Positions 54,901-64,000 of a stretch of DNA of 64,000 bases are shown in pieces. Each line of letters starts with the position of its first letter. Within the stretch, counting starts at the first letter, position 1. Under the pieces are notes generated by a model. The model was not told the origin of the DNA and did no database searches. It was given only the letters and a program-made list of their open reading frames with translations. Origin of the DNA: Hemicordylus capensis (Eukaryota; Chordata; Lepidosauria; Squamata; Cordylidae); the NCBI RefSeq assembly GCF_027244095.1, contig NC_069661.1:15076001-15140000 (forward strand). The letters run 5' to 3'. A program made the position numbers and the translations under genes.

Positions 54901-57900
54901 TTGGTGTTGGCATGCACACAGCCGGGGCGCACATGTGCCAGCCATTTGCATGGTCCGCATACCATGCAAATGGCCAGAATGTGTATGGCCTGGCCATGTG
55001 CATGCCAACGCCACCTGGGGCTGTAGGAAGGAACGCTGTAGCCCTGCACGTCTCTTTCATAACTGAGCGCCAGTGGGGGGCAAGCAGCAAAGAGGGAGCA
55101 AACAGGTGAGGAGCACCTTACCTGCTCATTTAAAGGCATCCCCCTATGCGACTCCAGGGAGCGCACAAACTGTTCATGCACATCCCTAGTGTTCATCTCA
55201 CCTTGCTTCATGGAAGCTCTGCCCCTGCTCAATATGCAATTGTAATCATGAAAAGGGCTTCTATTAGAACTTCCAAAGTGGAGGAACTGGCCCAGTCACT
55301 GGGAAAACCTTAGAGAACGCTTTCTTCTTCCCCACCACACGTTGAGGTCATCTGGAGAGGTCCGTCTCCAGCTGCCACCAGTGCGTCTGGTGGTGACTCG
55401 GGACCAGGCTTTCTCTGTAGCTGCTCCTAGGTTGTGGAATGCACTCCCCACAGAAATTTGTGGTTTAGATACATTTATTAATTAAAGTTTTCTTATATAC
55501 TGCTTCCTCCAAAGACTCTAGGTGGTGAACAATAACAATACGAATAACAATTAACAACAATGGGCAAACAGGTGGGTCTTAAGAAAGGCCTTAAAAACAG
55601 CCACAGGTGTGTGGGGGTGGGGGGGAGGTTTGAACGAATCTGGAGGGGAACAGTGTTCCAAAGAAGAGGGGCAGCCACAGAGAAGGCCCTCCTGTGGGCC
55701 CAGGCACCAGGCACTACACCAGGCACTAGGACACTAAGTAGGGCCAGCTGAGAAGACCTCACAGGTAGGGATACAACTGGCCGAGAGAGGCAATCCCGGA
55801 GATATACTGGTGCTAAGCCCATAAAGGTTTTGTAGGTGAGAACCAGCACTTTGAATTGGATGCAGCGACTGTAAAAGAAGTGTGACACTATCAAATCCAC
55901 AGCTACCCATAAGGAGGCAGGCTGCTGCATTCTGGACTAGGCGAAGCTTCCGAATTGTTTTCAAAGGCAACCCTAGGTAGAGCGTATTACAGTAATCCAA
56001 ACGAGAGGTAACAAAGGCCTGAGTTACTGTTGCCAGGGCCTGCCGGTCGAGAAATGGTCGTAACTGGCGATCCAGCCAAAGCTGGGCAAAGGTACCCCTG
56101 GCCACGGCCTCCACCTGCTGTTCAAGCAGGAGCCGCGGGTCCAGAAGTACCCCCAGATCACGAACCGTCTCTCTCAAGGGAAGCACAACCCCATCAAGAG
56201 ATAAACTCACACACGGCAATTGGCCAGATCGCAAACTGAACAAAAGCAACTCGGGCTTGGAGGTCTTAAGCCTGAGCTTGTTTTGGCCCATCCAAGTCCT
56301 GACAGCCTCTAGGCACGGAGCCAGCTTTTATCTGCTTTTAAGAGAGCCCTTAAGACTTATTTGTATGGTCTGGCCTTCCAGGGATTTTAAACTGTTTTTA
56401 AAATGTTTTAAACTGTTTTATTTGTTCAGATTCTATGGTTTTACATTTGATTTCTGAATGATTATATTTTGTTTTTAGTTTGTAAACCACCCAGAGCTGT
56501 TGGATTGGGTGGTGCAGAAATATAATAAATAAGTAGGAACATAGGAAGCTGCCATATACTGAGTCAGACCATTGGTCTATCCAGCTCAGTATTGTCTTCA
56601 CAGACTGGCAGCAGCGTCTCCAAGGTTGCAGGCAGGAATCTCTCTCAGCCCTATCTTGGAGAAGCCAGGGAGGGATCTTGGAATCTTCTGCTCTTCCCAG
56701 AGCGGCTTCATCCCCTGAGGGGAATATCTTGCAGTGCTCACACATCAAGTCTCCCATTCATATGCAACCAGGGCAGACCCTGCTTAACTATGGGGACAAG
56801 TCATGCTTGCTACCACAAGACCAGCTCTCCTCCCTAAAGTTATATTTTACAAGGCACGATCGCGGCAGCGGCACCCACGGGGATTCGAACCGTCAGCTTC
56901 CTGCACCCTAGGCAAGTCGCTCCCCCGCTGCGCCACCGCGGCCGAACTATGGGTTACTCGCCATTAACTTTGGTTCTTCTAGTGGTCATCTGTACTTCTA
57001 CGCATATGGGCTATGCGCCTGCACAGAGACCTCATTGGAATCTAACAAGCTCAATTTCTCCTGCTTTGGGTGGAAACCCCGCCCCCAGCCGCTATATGGG
57101 GCTGCGCCACTCCTCATCCCCATTTGCGCAAACAGAATGCTTTTAGTTTGCGAAAGCACTAATTGGATGCTACTTAGTACCTTAAGAATCCCTTGTGACA
57201 CAAGATGTTGCAACAAAACAAAACAAAAACAACAACTAGTCGCCATTATGTAAAACCTCATTGAAAAGATGATTCAAGATGCTGCTAAAAATTAAAAGTC
57301 AACTTATGAAACCTGACGCAAGGGCAACCATTTCTAATTACCTGAATCAGGCAGTGAATTAAGATCTGCACACAGCACCAGAGGGATGGAATTTGAATCC
57401 GCGGTCGGGCTTCCAGATCTGCCAGAGGCTTTCTCAAGAATACTTTTCAGTTCAGAGACAAACATCATAGTCTGGACAAGTTTTACATCTGAATATTCAG
57501 GGTCCCAATGCATATGGGCATTTGCTACAATAAGCAGCTGGTTGTCCACTGTATGAAGTGACTTCATACCTAGAGTTGAGGAACAAAAGTCAAAACTAAG
57601 TGAATTCCATTCCTCTCTAGATACAGAAACAATAGGGAGGCATTCACTGATGCAAAGAAGGAACTCATCTTTTTTGGTCAGGGCACTCCTAAGCTCATGG
57701 CCTTGACAATATTCCTAAACTGAGCAGGGAGCAGGACTGGAAGTAGCAAAGTGTAAAGCTCCAGCTCCTTTGGTTTGCACCTCCCCTCAGATTGTGTTTG
57801 GCAAAAGGTTGCCATCAATACACTGGATGCCTTGCAGAGCAGCGACAGCTTTGCAGTGGTTGGCTGGGCCCTGCCTAGGAGGGCCGGTGTCCCACGGAAG

Positions 57901-60900
57901 TCTAACCCAAATGAAGGAGGAGTCTACCTGCAGGGAGGAACTTGGAGACTCAACAGATAACCATCCTTTACTTCTGAAGTAGACCACAAGGATCTGCTAG
58001 TTCGCTGCTAACTTTGGTTTAATGTGAGGTGGTGTAGCTTCTCCCTTCCCCACTCCTTTTCGTACCCAGGCCTTCACACCTTTTGTAAATAAACCACCTT
58101 TTGATTTTTTAACTGCTAGTCTCTGTCTAATTCTAAAACTCCCCACAGCTTAGCTGTTTGGGGCACGCTGGTATGTAAAAGAAAATGGGGGCAGCTTTGG
58201 GGCTAGCCATCCTAACCCGTCAGGACGACCGTTACTTCATGGAGGCATCCACATGGTTAGTATCTCTGCCACAAAACTGGGTGAAGTGGACAGCAGAGTT
58301 TGGGCATGTTTCACACTTATTTACTGTTTCCAACTCAAGAGGTTGGAGCCTAAAGGACGCTTACCTGTCCCAAAGAGTTCCTTGTGCACCTCTAACACTA
58401 CAGCAACTCCAATATTGTCCTTTGTCATCACTCTATTCAGCATCGCTTCCGATCCTTCAGAGTTTGCCATCGCCACTTGGTTGAACTCCACTGTGTGCTT
58501 CTGCACCAATGTGAACCTGAAACATCACAATCAATACCTATATATAATTATCTCCTTTAAAAAATAAATAAATCCCTGAAAGGGTTGCTCTTTATGGAAA
58601 GGAAAGAGTAGAAGTGACCATGAGGAAGCCAGGAATATAAAAAAGCCACTTCCACATTAATACGGAACAGTATTTATTCTTAAAAATACACATATCAGTT
58701 CCATGGCCACACCAACACAAAAGCACAGATGCAGATTTCTGAGGTACTACTCAAACATGCTTCCATTTCAGACAGGTCAGGAGAGAGCCACTTACTTTTC
58801 AGTTTTGAAAAATATTGCACAACCGTCCACATGTTTTCGCTCCTGCTCCGACATGATTTTGGCACGTGACTTTGGAGAGAAAAATCCGTCATAACCACGC
58901 TCTTTTAATGCTGGCAAGAAGAGGGTGAAGTATTGCTCAGTTTCTACTTCCTGGAAATAAACACAGTTAACATTTCATTGAAGGAAACTCTGTCGAGAAA
59001 TAACTCTCTCTTTAATCTGTGTCCATTTCAGTGTGGGGAGACACTGGTGTGGGGAGGGTCGAGAGCATGGGCTCCTCCCAAATGCTCCTAGGGCAGTGAT
59101 CCTCACTATGGCGAAAAAAGAAAGAAACACAAATCCCTTCCAGGTGGGAGCCATTTCCCACTGTGCTGACCTCTGCACAGTACTGCACTTTTCTCGGTGC
59201 TGATAGAGCCCCTTTGGAAAGAATAAGCCCTCTTAGGAGCTCTAGAATGAAAGCAATGGGTAGGGCTACACTTCCAAGCACTCCAAGCATGCCTTCTAAG
59301 ATGGTGGAAGGGTTCAAGAGAGCACTGTCTCCAATAAAGGAGACCCCCCAGTGCTGGGGGGCAAAGTGCAGAACTTTGCAGTGAGAATGGTCATCTCCAC
59401 ATCTCCTCCTACACAGGTAAATGGGCAGGTAAAATTCCCAGGCTACCCAGGAAGGCAGCGCCGGAATTAGCCTCAATCCCGGCACTTCACACGAGCAGTC
59501 CTACGCAGGTAGGGCTGCTATGTGAACAGTCTCGCTAGGTAGCAGCCATATAAGGGCCATTAGAAGAGTGCTGCTAGGTCAGATCAAGAGCCCACCAAGC
59601 CCAACATCCTGTGTCTGACAGCCAGATGCTTTCAGGAAGCCCAGGCAACGGCCCTTGTTTGCTGTTGCCCGCCAGCATGCTGACCCCAAAGCACAATTGC
59701 TGTAATGGCCAAGAATAATGGACAGAGCTATCCTCCATGAGTTTGTCTACTCCCCTTTCAAAGCCATCTGAGCAAGTGACCATCACCACACCCCAGGGCA
59801 GTGAATTCCATATATTAGGTATCAAGTCCTTTCTTTGGTCTATCTTGAATCTACTGCCAATCAGTTTAATTGGGCAAAACAGTTCTAACATGATGGGAAA
59901 GAGAGATTCTCTTTATCTACAACCTATCATGTAATGTAGTATGAGGGACAAACTCAGCCCTAACCAAAAGGTGAGGCCACAACATCCAGTTTTCTTTCAA
60001 ATATTCTATTCGGATCAGAAAAGCATATGTATGGTGTGTTTTTTATGTGTGTTTTTTTACCAAGTTCATATCTCACCATGTTTGCTATACTTTTTCTCTA
60101 AATAAAATAAATGCAGGTGAACCTCATTATCTGTGGGGATTCCATTCCCACCAATTTCTGCAGATAATGAAACCATGCACAACGAGACCGCAAGTCAATG
60201 GCAATGGTGTGTGTGTGTGTGTGTGTGTGTTAGGGACCTGAAGGACAAAATATGCAATAAAAAGCAGAAACAAGTGAAATAAAGTACAGTGTTATGTTCT
60301 CTGGGTGCCCAGCAATGCTCCCCTCAACTCCTAGGAACTGAGGGTTTTAACCTTTTTTTCAACCACGTTTACCGAGGTCAGGACCCCATTGCCTGACTGC
60401 AGATACACAAAACCATGGTGTCAGGACCGGTCCACCTGTACTGAAGACTGTGTGTGGACAGTTCGATATGTGGGACTACACCGAGACGAAGAAGAAGGAG
60501 AAGGAGAAGGAGGAGGAGAAATAATCTATAAAGATGTCTTGAGTTCATCAGAATTCTAAGAATGAATTAAAGTGATATTTGTTACCATCAGGTAAAGTAA
60601 AATGTGCTGTCATGTCGATTTCAACTCTTAGCACCCACAGAGCCCTGTGGTTTTCTTTGGTAGAATACAGGAGGGGTTTACCATTGCCTCCTCCCGCACA
60701 GTATGAGATGATGCCTTACCTGAAGACTAATGATATCTGCATCCCAGTTCACAATTTCCTCCATGATTCCCTTTTTCCTGTATTCCCAATTTAATGCCCA
60801 GGACGGGCAGTAGCCGTAGAGCTGTCGGGTGGCATATTTGTCACACAACACATTGTAACACATGACGGTAAATGAAGCTGGGAGGAAAGAAAGTATAAGT

Positions 60901-62090
60901 CCAGGTGATGACGGGTAAGGCCTTTTTGACAGAAGTACTGTCACTTAGCCCGAGGCATTTCAATAGACTTCCAGCAAGTCCTTTAAAACAAGGGCTTTAC
61001 ATGCCCATTACTAGGCTGAAGTACTTATTCTACACATGTAAAATGCACACTTGCTTTTAGAAGCAGCAATTAATCTTTTTCTATCTTGCAAGATGGTGAA
61101 CTACTTCAGACTTAAACTTTGCAGGTTAAGTTTTTTTTAATTGCCTTATTCATACAGATAAGCATTCACCCCATTTCTGTATTAGGCAGCTGGTATAGAA
61201 TATATCCTATAACCTATTTCTATATCAGGCAATTACACTAACACAACAAAAGCAGGCAGGCAGCTCTTTACAGACAGTGAGCCGGGTCTCACGATTAGCG
61301 AGACTCACTTTATCAGGGTAAGCGGGGAGAGCGGGCTAAGCCCGCTCTCCCCGCAGACAAGTAGGGCCGGAGCCCTGGGTGGCCGGATCGCCTGCCCACA
61401 CGACTGCTGGCTCCCTGACGGAGCCGGCGGGGGCTGGGAGGATTGGGGGCTGCACAGCCCCCGGAAGCTCCAGTATGCCCTGCACAAGCACGCAGGGCAT
61501 ACTGAAGAGACCCCCGAGCCGGGAGGCTGCTTTTAAGCCTCCCAGCTGGGGTCTACTCGTGAGTAGCCATGGTGCGGAGTCACGCTGTGGCTGCTCATGA
61601 TTTTGAAAACCGGGTTTGTGGAGCACTCACTTCGCAAACCCGGTTTAAGGGGAGGGGTAGTTAGGCGGGTTAACCTTAAGGGGAGGGGTAGTTAGGCTGG
61701 CTCACACGGTCAGGCGAAATCGGGCTAGGGTCTCCTAGACCGATTTCGCCCGATTGTCAGAATAGCCTCTTTCTCTTTACTAAAGCTGAATGAGACTCGA
61801 AAGTAATTTATTATTATTTAACGTATCTATTTACTTCTAGTCCCTTATTTTGGCTTGCACGAGTTCAAGGTGCTGCTCTCTGCAACCATGAGTTTTAGGA
61901 ACTTTTTTTTTCTTTCAAGAGATGAAAGCCAGGCTTCTAAGCGTCTGCTGAAAGTACAGAAGTGACTGAGTTGCATTAAAGCACCACCAGCAAAAAGAAC
62001 AAGAGATGTCCACATAGTTACCTGAGGGCAGAATTTGGTCTCGTTCTTTTAATGTAATCCATGGCCTTGGAGGCAGCTGCTCTGGATGAA
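51944..62090 (-). CDS. CNOT6L: CNOT6L deadenylase, C-terminal exons (partial)
   Basis: Seven coding exons with GT/AG borders and matching phases: 62022-62090, 60720-60877, 58796-58950, 58365-58516, 57342-57569, 53168-53370 and 51944-52156 (stop 51944-51946). They give about 390 residues, the whole endonuclease/exonuclease/phosphatase domain of the ~555-aa protein; the leucine-rich-repeat exons lie beyond the right edge. Catalytic landmarks are present: Glu at the exon junction 'IISLQ|EVETEQ', Asp and Asn in 'LCADLNSLPDSG', and His in 'PSDHFSLLTQ'. The ending 'MNVLGVLGPLDPQWLVENN' and '...NGIHLPTRR' fits CNOT6L rather than CNOT6. The enzyme removes mRNA poly(A) tails in the cytoplasm as part of CCR4-NOT. 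One position reads Trp in 'EEIVNWDADI' where I recall Cys in human. Introns hold many insertions, and an RTE tail abuts the 60720 donor. Confidence 0.95.
52225..52375 (-). mobile_element. L2-type tail in a CNOT6L intron
   Basis: 'ATTTCTATACTGCCCGAAAC' and 'TCTGGGCAGTTTACAAAACA', then A-rich text: the inverse of the L2 3' end. Confidence 0.75.
54688..55188. mobile_element. Non-autonomous hAT (501 bp) in a CNOT6L intron
   Basis: Ends 'TAGGGATGCACACGAAC' and the inverse of 'TAGGGATGTGCATGAAC' are close to those of the 25456 element. Flanks GTGTCCAC and GTGTTCAT match at 6 of 8, an aged duplication. The interior is palindromic around ~54940 ('GGCAGCGGTGCC', 'GCACATGTGCCAGCCATTTG'). Confidence 0.88.
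55330..56532 (-). mobile_element. L2-type LINE 3' end nested inside another L2 of opposite strand
   Basis: The - strand part (~55470-56315) encodes an L2 C-terminus: 'LSLDGVVLPLRETVRDLGVL', 'VTSRLDYCNTLYLGLPLKTI', 'FKVLVLTYKTFMGLAP'. On each side is + strand L2 sequence: 55330-55465 ('TCATCTGGAGAGGTCCGTCT', 'GACCAGGCTTTCTCTG') and 56316-56532 ('CCTTAAGACTTATTTGTATG', 'GTAAACCACCCAGAGCTG', tail). So one L2 copy inserted in another. Both are 5'-truncated and broken. Confidence 0.85.
56535..56834 (-). mobile_element. SINE-A copy
   Basis: Starts 'AGGAACATAGGAAGCTGCCA' directly after an L2 tail; the polymerase III-type head is at the right end. Confidence 0.88.
56851..56946 (-). mobile_element. 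tRNA-derived SINE head (ACA/Sauria type)
   Basis: Read leftward: 'GGCCGCGGTGGCGCAGCGG' (A box), then 'GACGGTTCGAATCCCCGTGG' (B box). This is a typical squamate tRNA-SINE start, found here next to the SINE-A head. Short, with no body recognised. Confidence 0.75.
59545..59930 (-). mobile_element. Diverged CR1 3' end
   Basis: 'AGGTCAGATCAAGAGCCCAC', 'CAACATCCTGTGTCTGACAG' and later 'TTTGTCTACTCCCCTTTCAA' and 'AGTGAATTCCATATATTAGG' follow the CR1 3' order with more differences than other copies here. CNOT6L intron. Confidence 0.75.
60114..60438. mobile_element. Tigger-like (Tc1/mariner) MITE
   Basis: Left end 'CAGGTGAACCTCATTATCTG' and inverse right end 'CAGGTGGACCGGTCCTGAC' resemble Tigger-type ends. 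A TA follows the right end; the left side reads TG. A (TG)n run at ~60207-60231 lies inside. CNOT6L intron. Confidence 0.65.
60585..60717. mobile_element. RTE/BovB-tail-type repeat touching a CNOT6L splice donor
   Basis: 'GTGCTGTCATGTCGATTTCA' (as 60604 onward), then 'GAGCCCTGTGGTTTTCTTTG', 'TAGAATACAGGAGGGGTTTA' and 'AGTATGAGATGATGCCTT'. I recognise this order as a common squamate RTE-linked repeat. It stops at the bases that form the intron side of the donor after exon 60720-60877. Confidence 0.7.
61270..61760. mobile_element. GC-rich multi-hairpin element
   Basis: Several nested inverted repeats: 'GGAGAGCGGGCTAAGCCCGCTCTCC' region (61325-61353), 'CAGTATGCCCTGC' with 'GCAGGGCATACTG' (61472-61505), 'AAACCGGGTTTG' with 'CAAACCCGGTTT' (61606-61648), and a direct repeat 'TTAAGGGGAGGGGTAGTTAG'. 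Probably a DNA-transposon relic. It sits in the intron between exons 60720-60877 and 62022-62090. Confidence 0.65.
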
Positions 62091-62159
62091 CTGAAATATT
62101 CAAAGAGTAAATATGAATGAAAGCTGGAAACCCTAGCCATCCTTAACATCCTTGAACTG

Positions 62160-62350
62160 AACTTCAAGTGGTCATGGCCCTCTCCACCCCCAGCACAATA
62201 CCTCCAGTGACCGCTGCTGGTGTCTGTCTTAAGTTTCTTTTTAGATTGTGAGCCTTTTGGGGACAGGGATCCATTTTATTTATTTATTATTTCTCTGTGC
62301 AAACTGCCCCGAGCCATTTTTGGAAGAGCGGTATAGAAATAAAATAAAAT
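62160..62350 (+). mobile_element. T2 interspersed repeat
   Basis: 'CAATACCTCCAGTGACCGCT' through 'GATTGTGAGCCTTTTGGGG' to 'GAGCGGTATAGAAATAAAAT'. Just upstream (transcript sense) of the 62022-62090 exon. Confidence 0.8.
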
Positions 62351-63083
62351 AAGGAAGTAAGAACTGTACTATAGGATCAAAGAAAAAAGCTTTTAACTAT
62401 AACTGAGGGAAAGCCTTAGGTGGTGCAGGATTAGAATACTCTTTTTATAAATATATGGCAGTTATATATGTGCATATAAGTCTCAAAAGAATCTGGAATC
62501 TCCTACATGCTTTGTTTCTCACAACTACACATATGGACTCTGGTTGACATTAAAATCTTCTCATGTCTTTGGACAGAGGTGTGTCTCTTCAGACTGCTGT
62601 GTCTTTGAAGTGCCTCCAAATTTCCCTTTCAGATTTATCCATAGCGCCTCAGAGATTTCAACAGTAACAGTTGCATTACTATTTGCGAACAATTATGTAT
62701 GACTCCTATCTTTAGCATGTGGGCTATTCGTCTCTCGCACTCACACCTTAGAAACAGCCCCATGTTGATGTTACCATGAGATAACGAGGAGAGCCTGTTC
62801 CACACAGGCTGCAGTGGCATGGCTGCCACCAGAAACGGACAGAGGCTCCAGGCTGCTGCCAGGAATGTGTGCAATGCCCACCCTGTCACTCCAGCCCAGC
62901 AGGTGGAATGTTCCCACACTAGCACCAGCAGCTGCAGAGAGGTTCAGTGTGGATGTGCAACAGGTGGTGGGGATGAGCTATGCAGTAAGCCATTCATACT
63001 TTCCTAGACGCAGCCGGGCAATTCCTTAAAGCTGAAGCAGTTTTCAGTGGCAACTGTACCACCCAGACACAGGTTCAGTAAGA
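62351..63083. other. CNOT6L intron, nothing recognised
   Basis: No further CNOT6L exon (leucine-rich-repeat region) found; no clear repeat. Confidence 0.5.
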
Positions 63084-63391
63084 GTCATGTCTTGTGGTAG
63101 CAAGCATGAATGGTCCCCTTTGCTAAGCAGGGTCCACCCTGCTTGCATTTGAATGGGAGACTTCATTTGTAAGCACTGTAAGATATTCCCCTTAGAGGAT
63201 GGGGCCATTCTGGGAAGAGCATCTGCATGCTTCCATGCAGAAGGTTCCAAGTTCCCTCCTTGGCATCTCCAAGATAGGGCTGGGAGAGATTCCTGCCTGC
63301 AACCTTGGAGAAGCCGCTGCCAGTCTGTGCAGACAATACTGAGCTAGATGGACCAATGGTATGACTCAGTATAAGGCAGCTTCCTGTGTAC
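63084..63391 (+). mobile_element. SINE-A copy
   Basis: Head 'GTCTTGTGGTAGCAAGCATG', 5S-like middle 'GCTAAGCAGGGTC', tail 'GGCAGCTTCCTGTGTACT'. Confidence 0.88.
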
Positions 63392-63672
63392 TTCGGGATC
63401 CAATACAGTTGAGACCTGATGTATACCAATCCATCAGGTTGTTTCTGACATTGGAAACTTGATATGCACAAGGAGCTACTCATCCTGGAATGGCCTCTTT
63501 AAATGAAGGAAACCAAAGAGGTTTCCCCTTTGGAAATGATCAGCTCCTTGTTGAACAAATGGCAAACCCTCACTAATATGATGGATCTTTGTGTGCATGT
63601 ATGTATATAAGCAAACCGGACTCTGTGATCTGGGCCTAGTTTTACATAGACCTTTGAATTACATAGACCTTG

Positions 63673-63987
63673 GAGAGGAGAGCTGGTCTTGTGGTAGCAA
63701 GCATGACTTGTCCCCTTAGCTAAGCAGGGTCTGTCCTGGTTGGATATGAATGGGAGACTAGAAGTGTGAGCATTGCAAGATATTCCCTTTAGGGGATGGA
63801 GCCTCTCTGGGAAGAGCAGAAGGTTCCAAGTTCCCTCCCTGGCTTCTCCAAGATAGGGCTGAGAGAGATTCCTGCCTGCAACCTTGGAGAACCTTGCAAC
63901 CTTGCCACTGCCGGTCTGTGAAGACAATATTGAGCTAGATAGACCAATGGTTTGTCTCAGTATATGGCAGCTTCCTATGTTCCTATG
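63673..63987 (+). mobile_element. SINE-A copy
   Basis: Head 'GAGAGCTGGTCTTGTGGTAG', 5S-like block at 63719-63759, and tail 'GGCAGCTTCCTATGTTCCTA'. It carries a small internal duplication ('GAACCTTGCAACCTTGCC') not seen in the others. Confidence 0.9.
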
Positions 63988-64000
63988 AATTCAATCTCTT

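Noticed and set aside
57690-58180. Possible solo LTR, from an AATAAA followed by 'GTCTCTGTCTAATTC' and CCCCACA
   Set aside because: No partner, no defined ends and no flanking duplication could be seen, so it is not called.
62580-62760. Further upstream CNOT6L exon
   Set aside because: No leucine-rich-repeat or linker text in any - strand frame with usable splice borders.
63719-63759. 5S rRNA gene
   Set aside because: Only ~40 bases match, repeated in the same SINE context five times in the window.

Overview
This window is nuclear DNA from a vertebrate, most likely a squamate reptile (lizard or snake). The basis is three host genes with vertebrate exon-intron structure and a dense lizard-type repeat load: CR1 and L2 LINE copies, an RTE-BovB fragment, tRNA-derived SINEs, many hAT-type DNA transposons and long microsatellites. 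I cannot name the species.

Host genes. Two CXC-chemokine genes lie on the + strand. The first is represented only by its last two coding exons (2833-3029). The second is complete in four exons (37590-44401, 97 aa) and resembles CXCL13. On the - strand, exons at 51944-62090 encode the C-terminal ~390 residues of CNOT6L, the CCR4-type deadenylase of the CCR4-NOT complex, including its catalytic nuclease domain; the 5' exons lie beyond the right edge. CXCL13 next to an oppositely oriented CNOT6L is the order known from human chromosome 4, which supports all three calls.

Layout. 0-5 kb: repeats and the end of chemokine 1. 5-25 kb: mobile elements only, namely a CR1 copy, two L2 copies (one nearly full length), another LINE, and hAT elements nested in them. 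25.4-36.0 kb: a 10.55-kb hAT transposon inserted in a CR1 copy, flanked by a perfect 8-bp target-site duplication, with an uninterrupted 926-codon transposase gene, a ~600-bp palindrome and two tandem-repeat arrays. 37-45 kb: the CXCL13-like gene, with foldback elements and a BovB fragment in its introns. 45-48 kb: intergenic repeats. 48-64 kb: CNOT6L, with its probable long 3'UTR at 48.1-51.9 kb and introns holding hAT, Tigger-like, L2, RTE and SINE insertions.

The most notable object is the oversized, apparently complete hAT element. Four other pieces in the window share its terminal sequence (19914, 50691, 54688 and an end at 37090). Insertions nest several deep, and uninterrupted copies elsewhere in the window serve as empty-site controls. 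I saw no retrovirus-like element that I could support.
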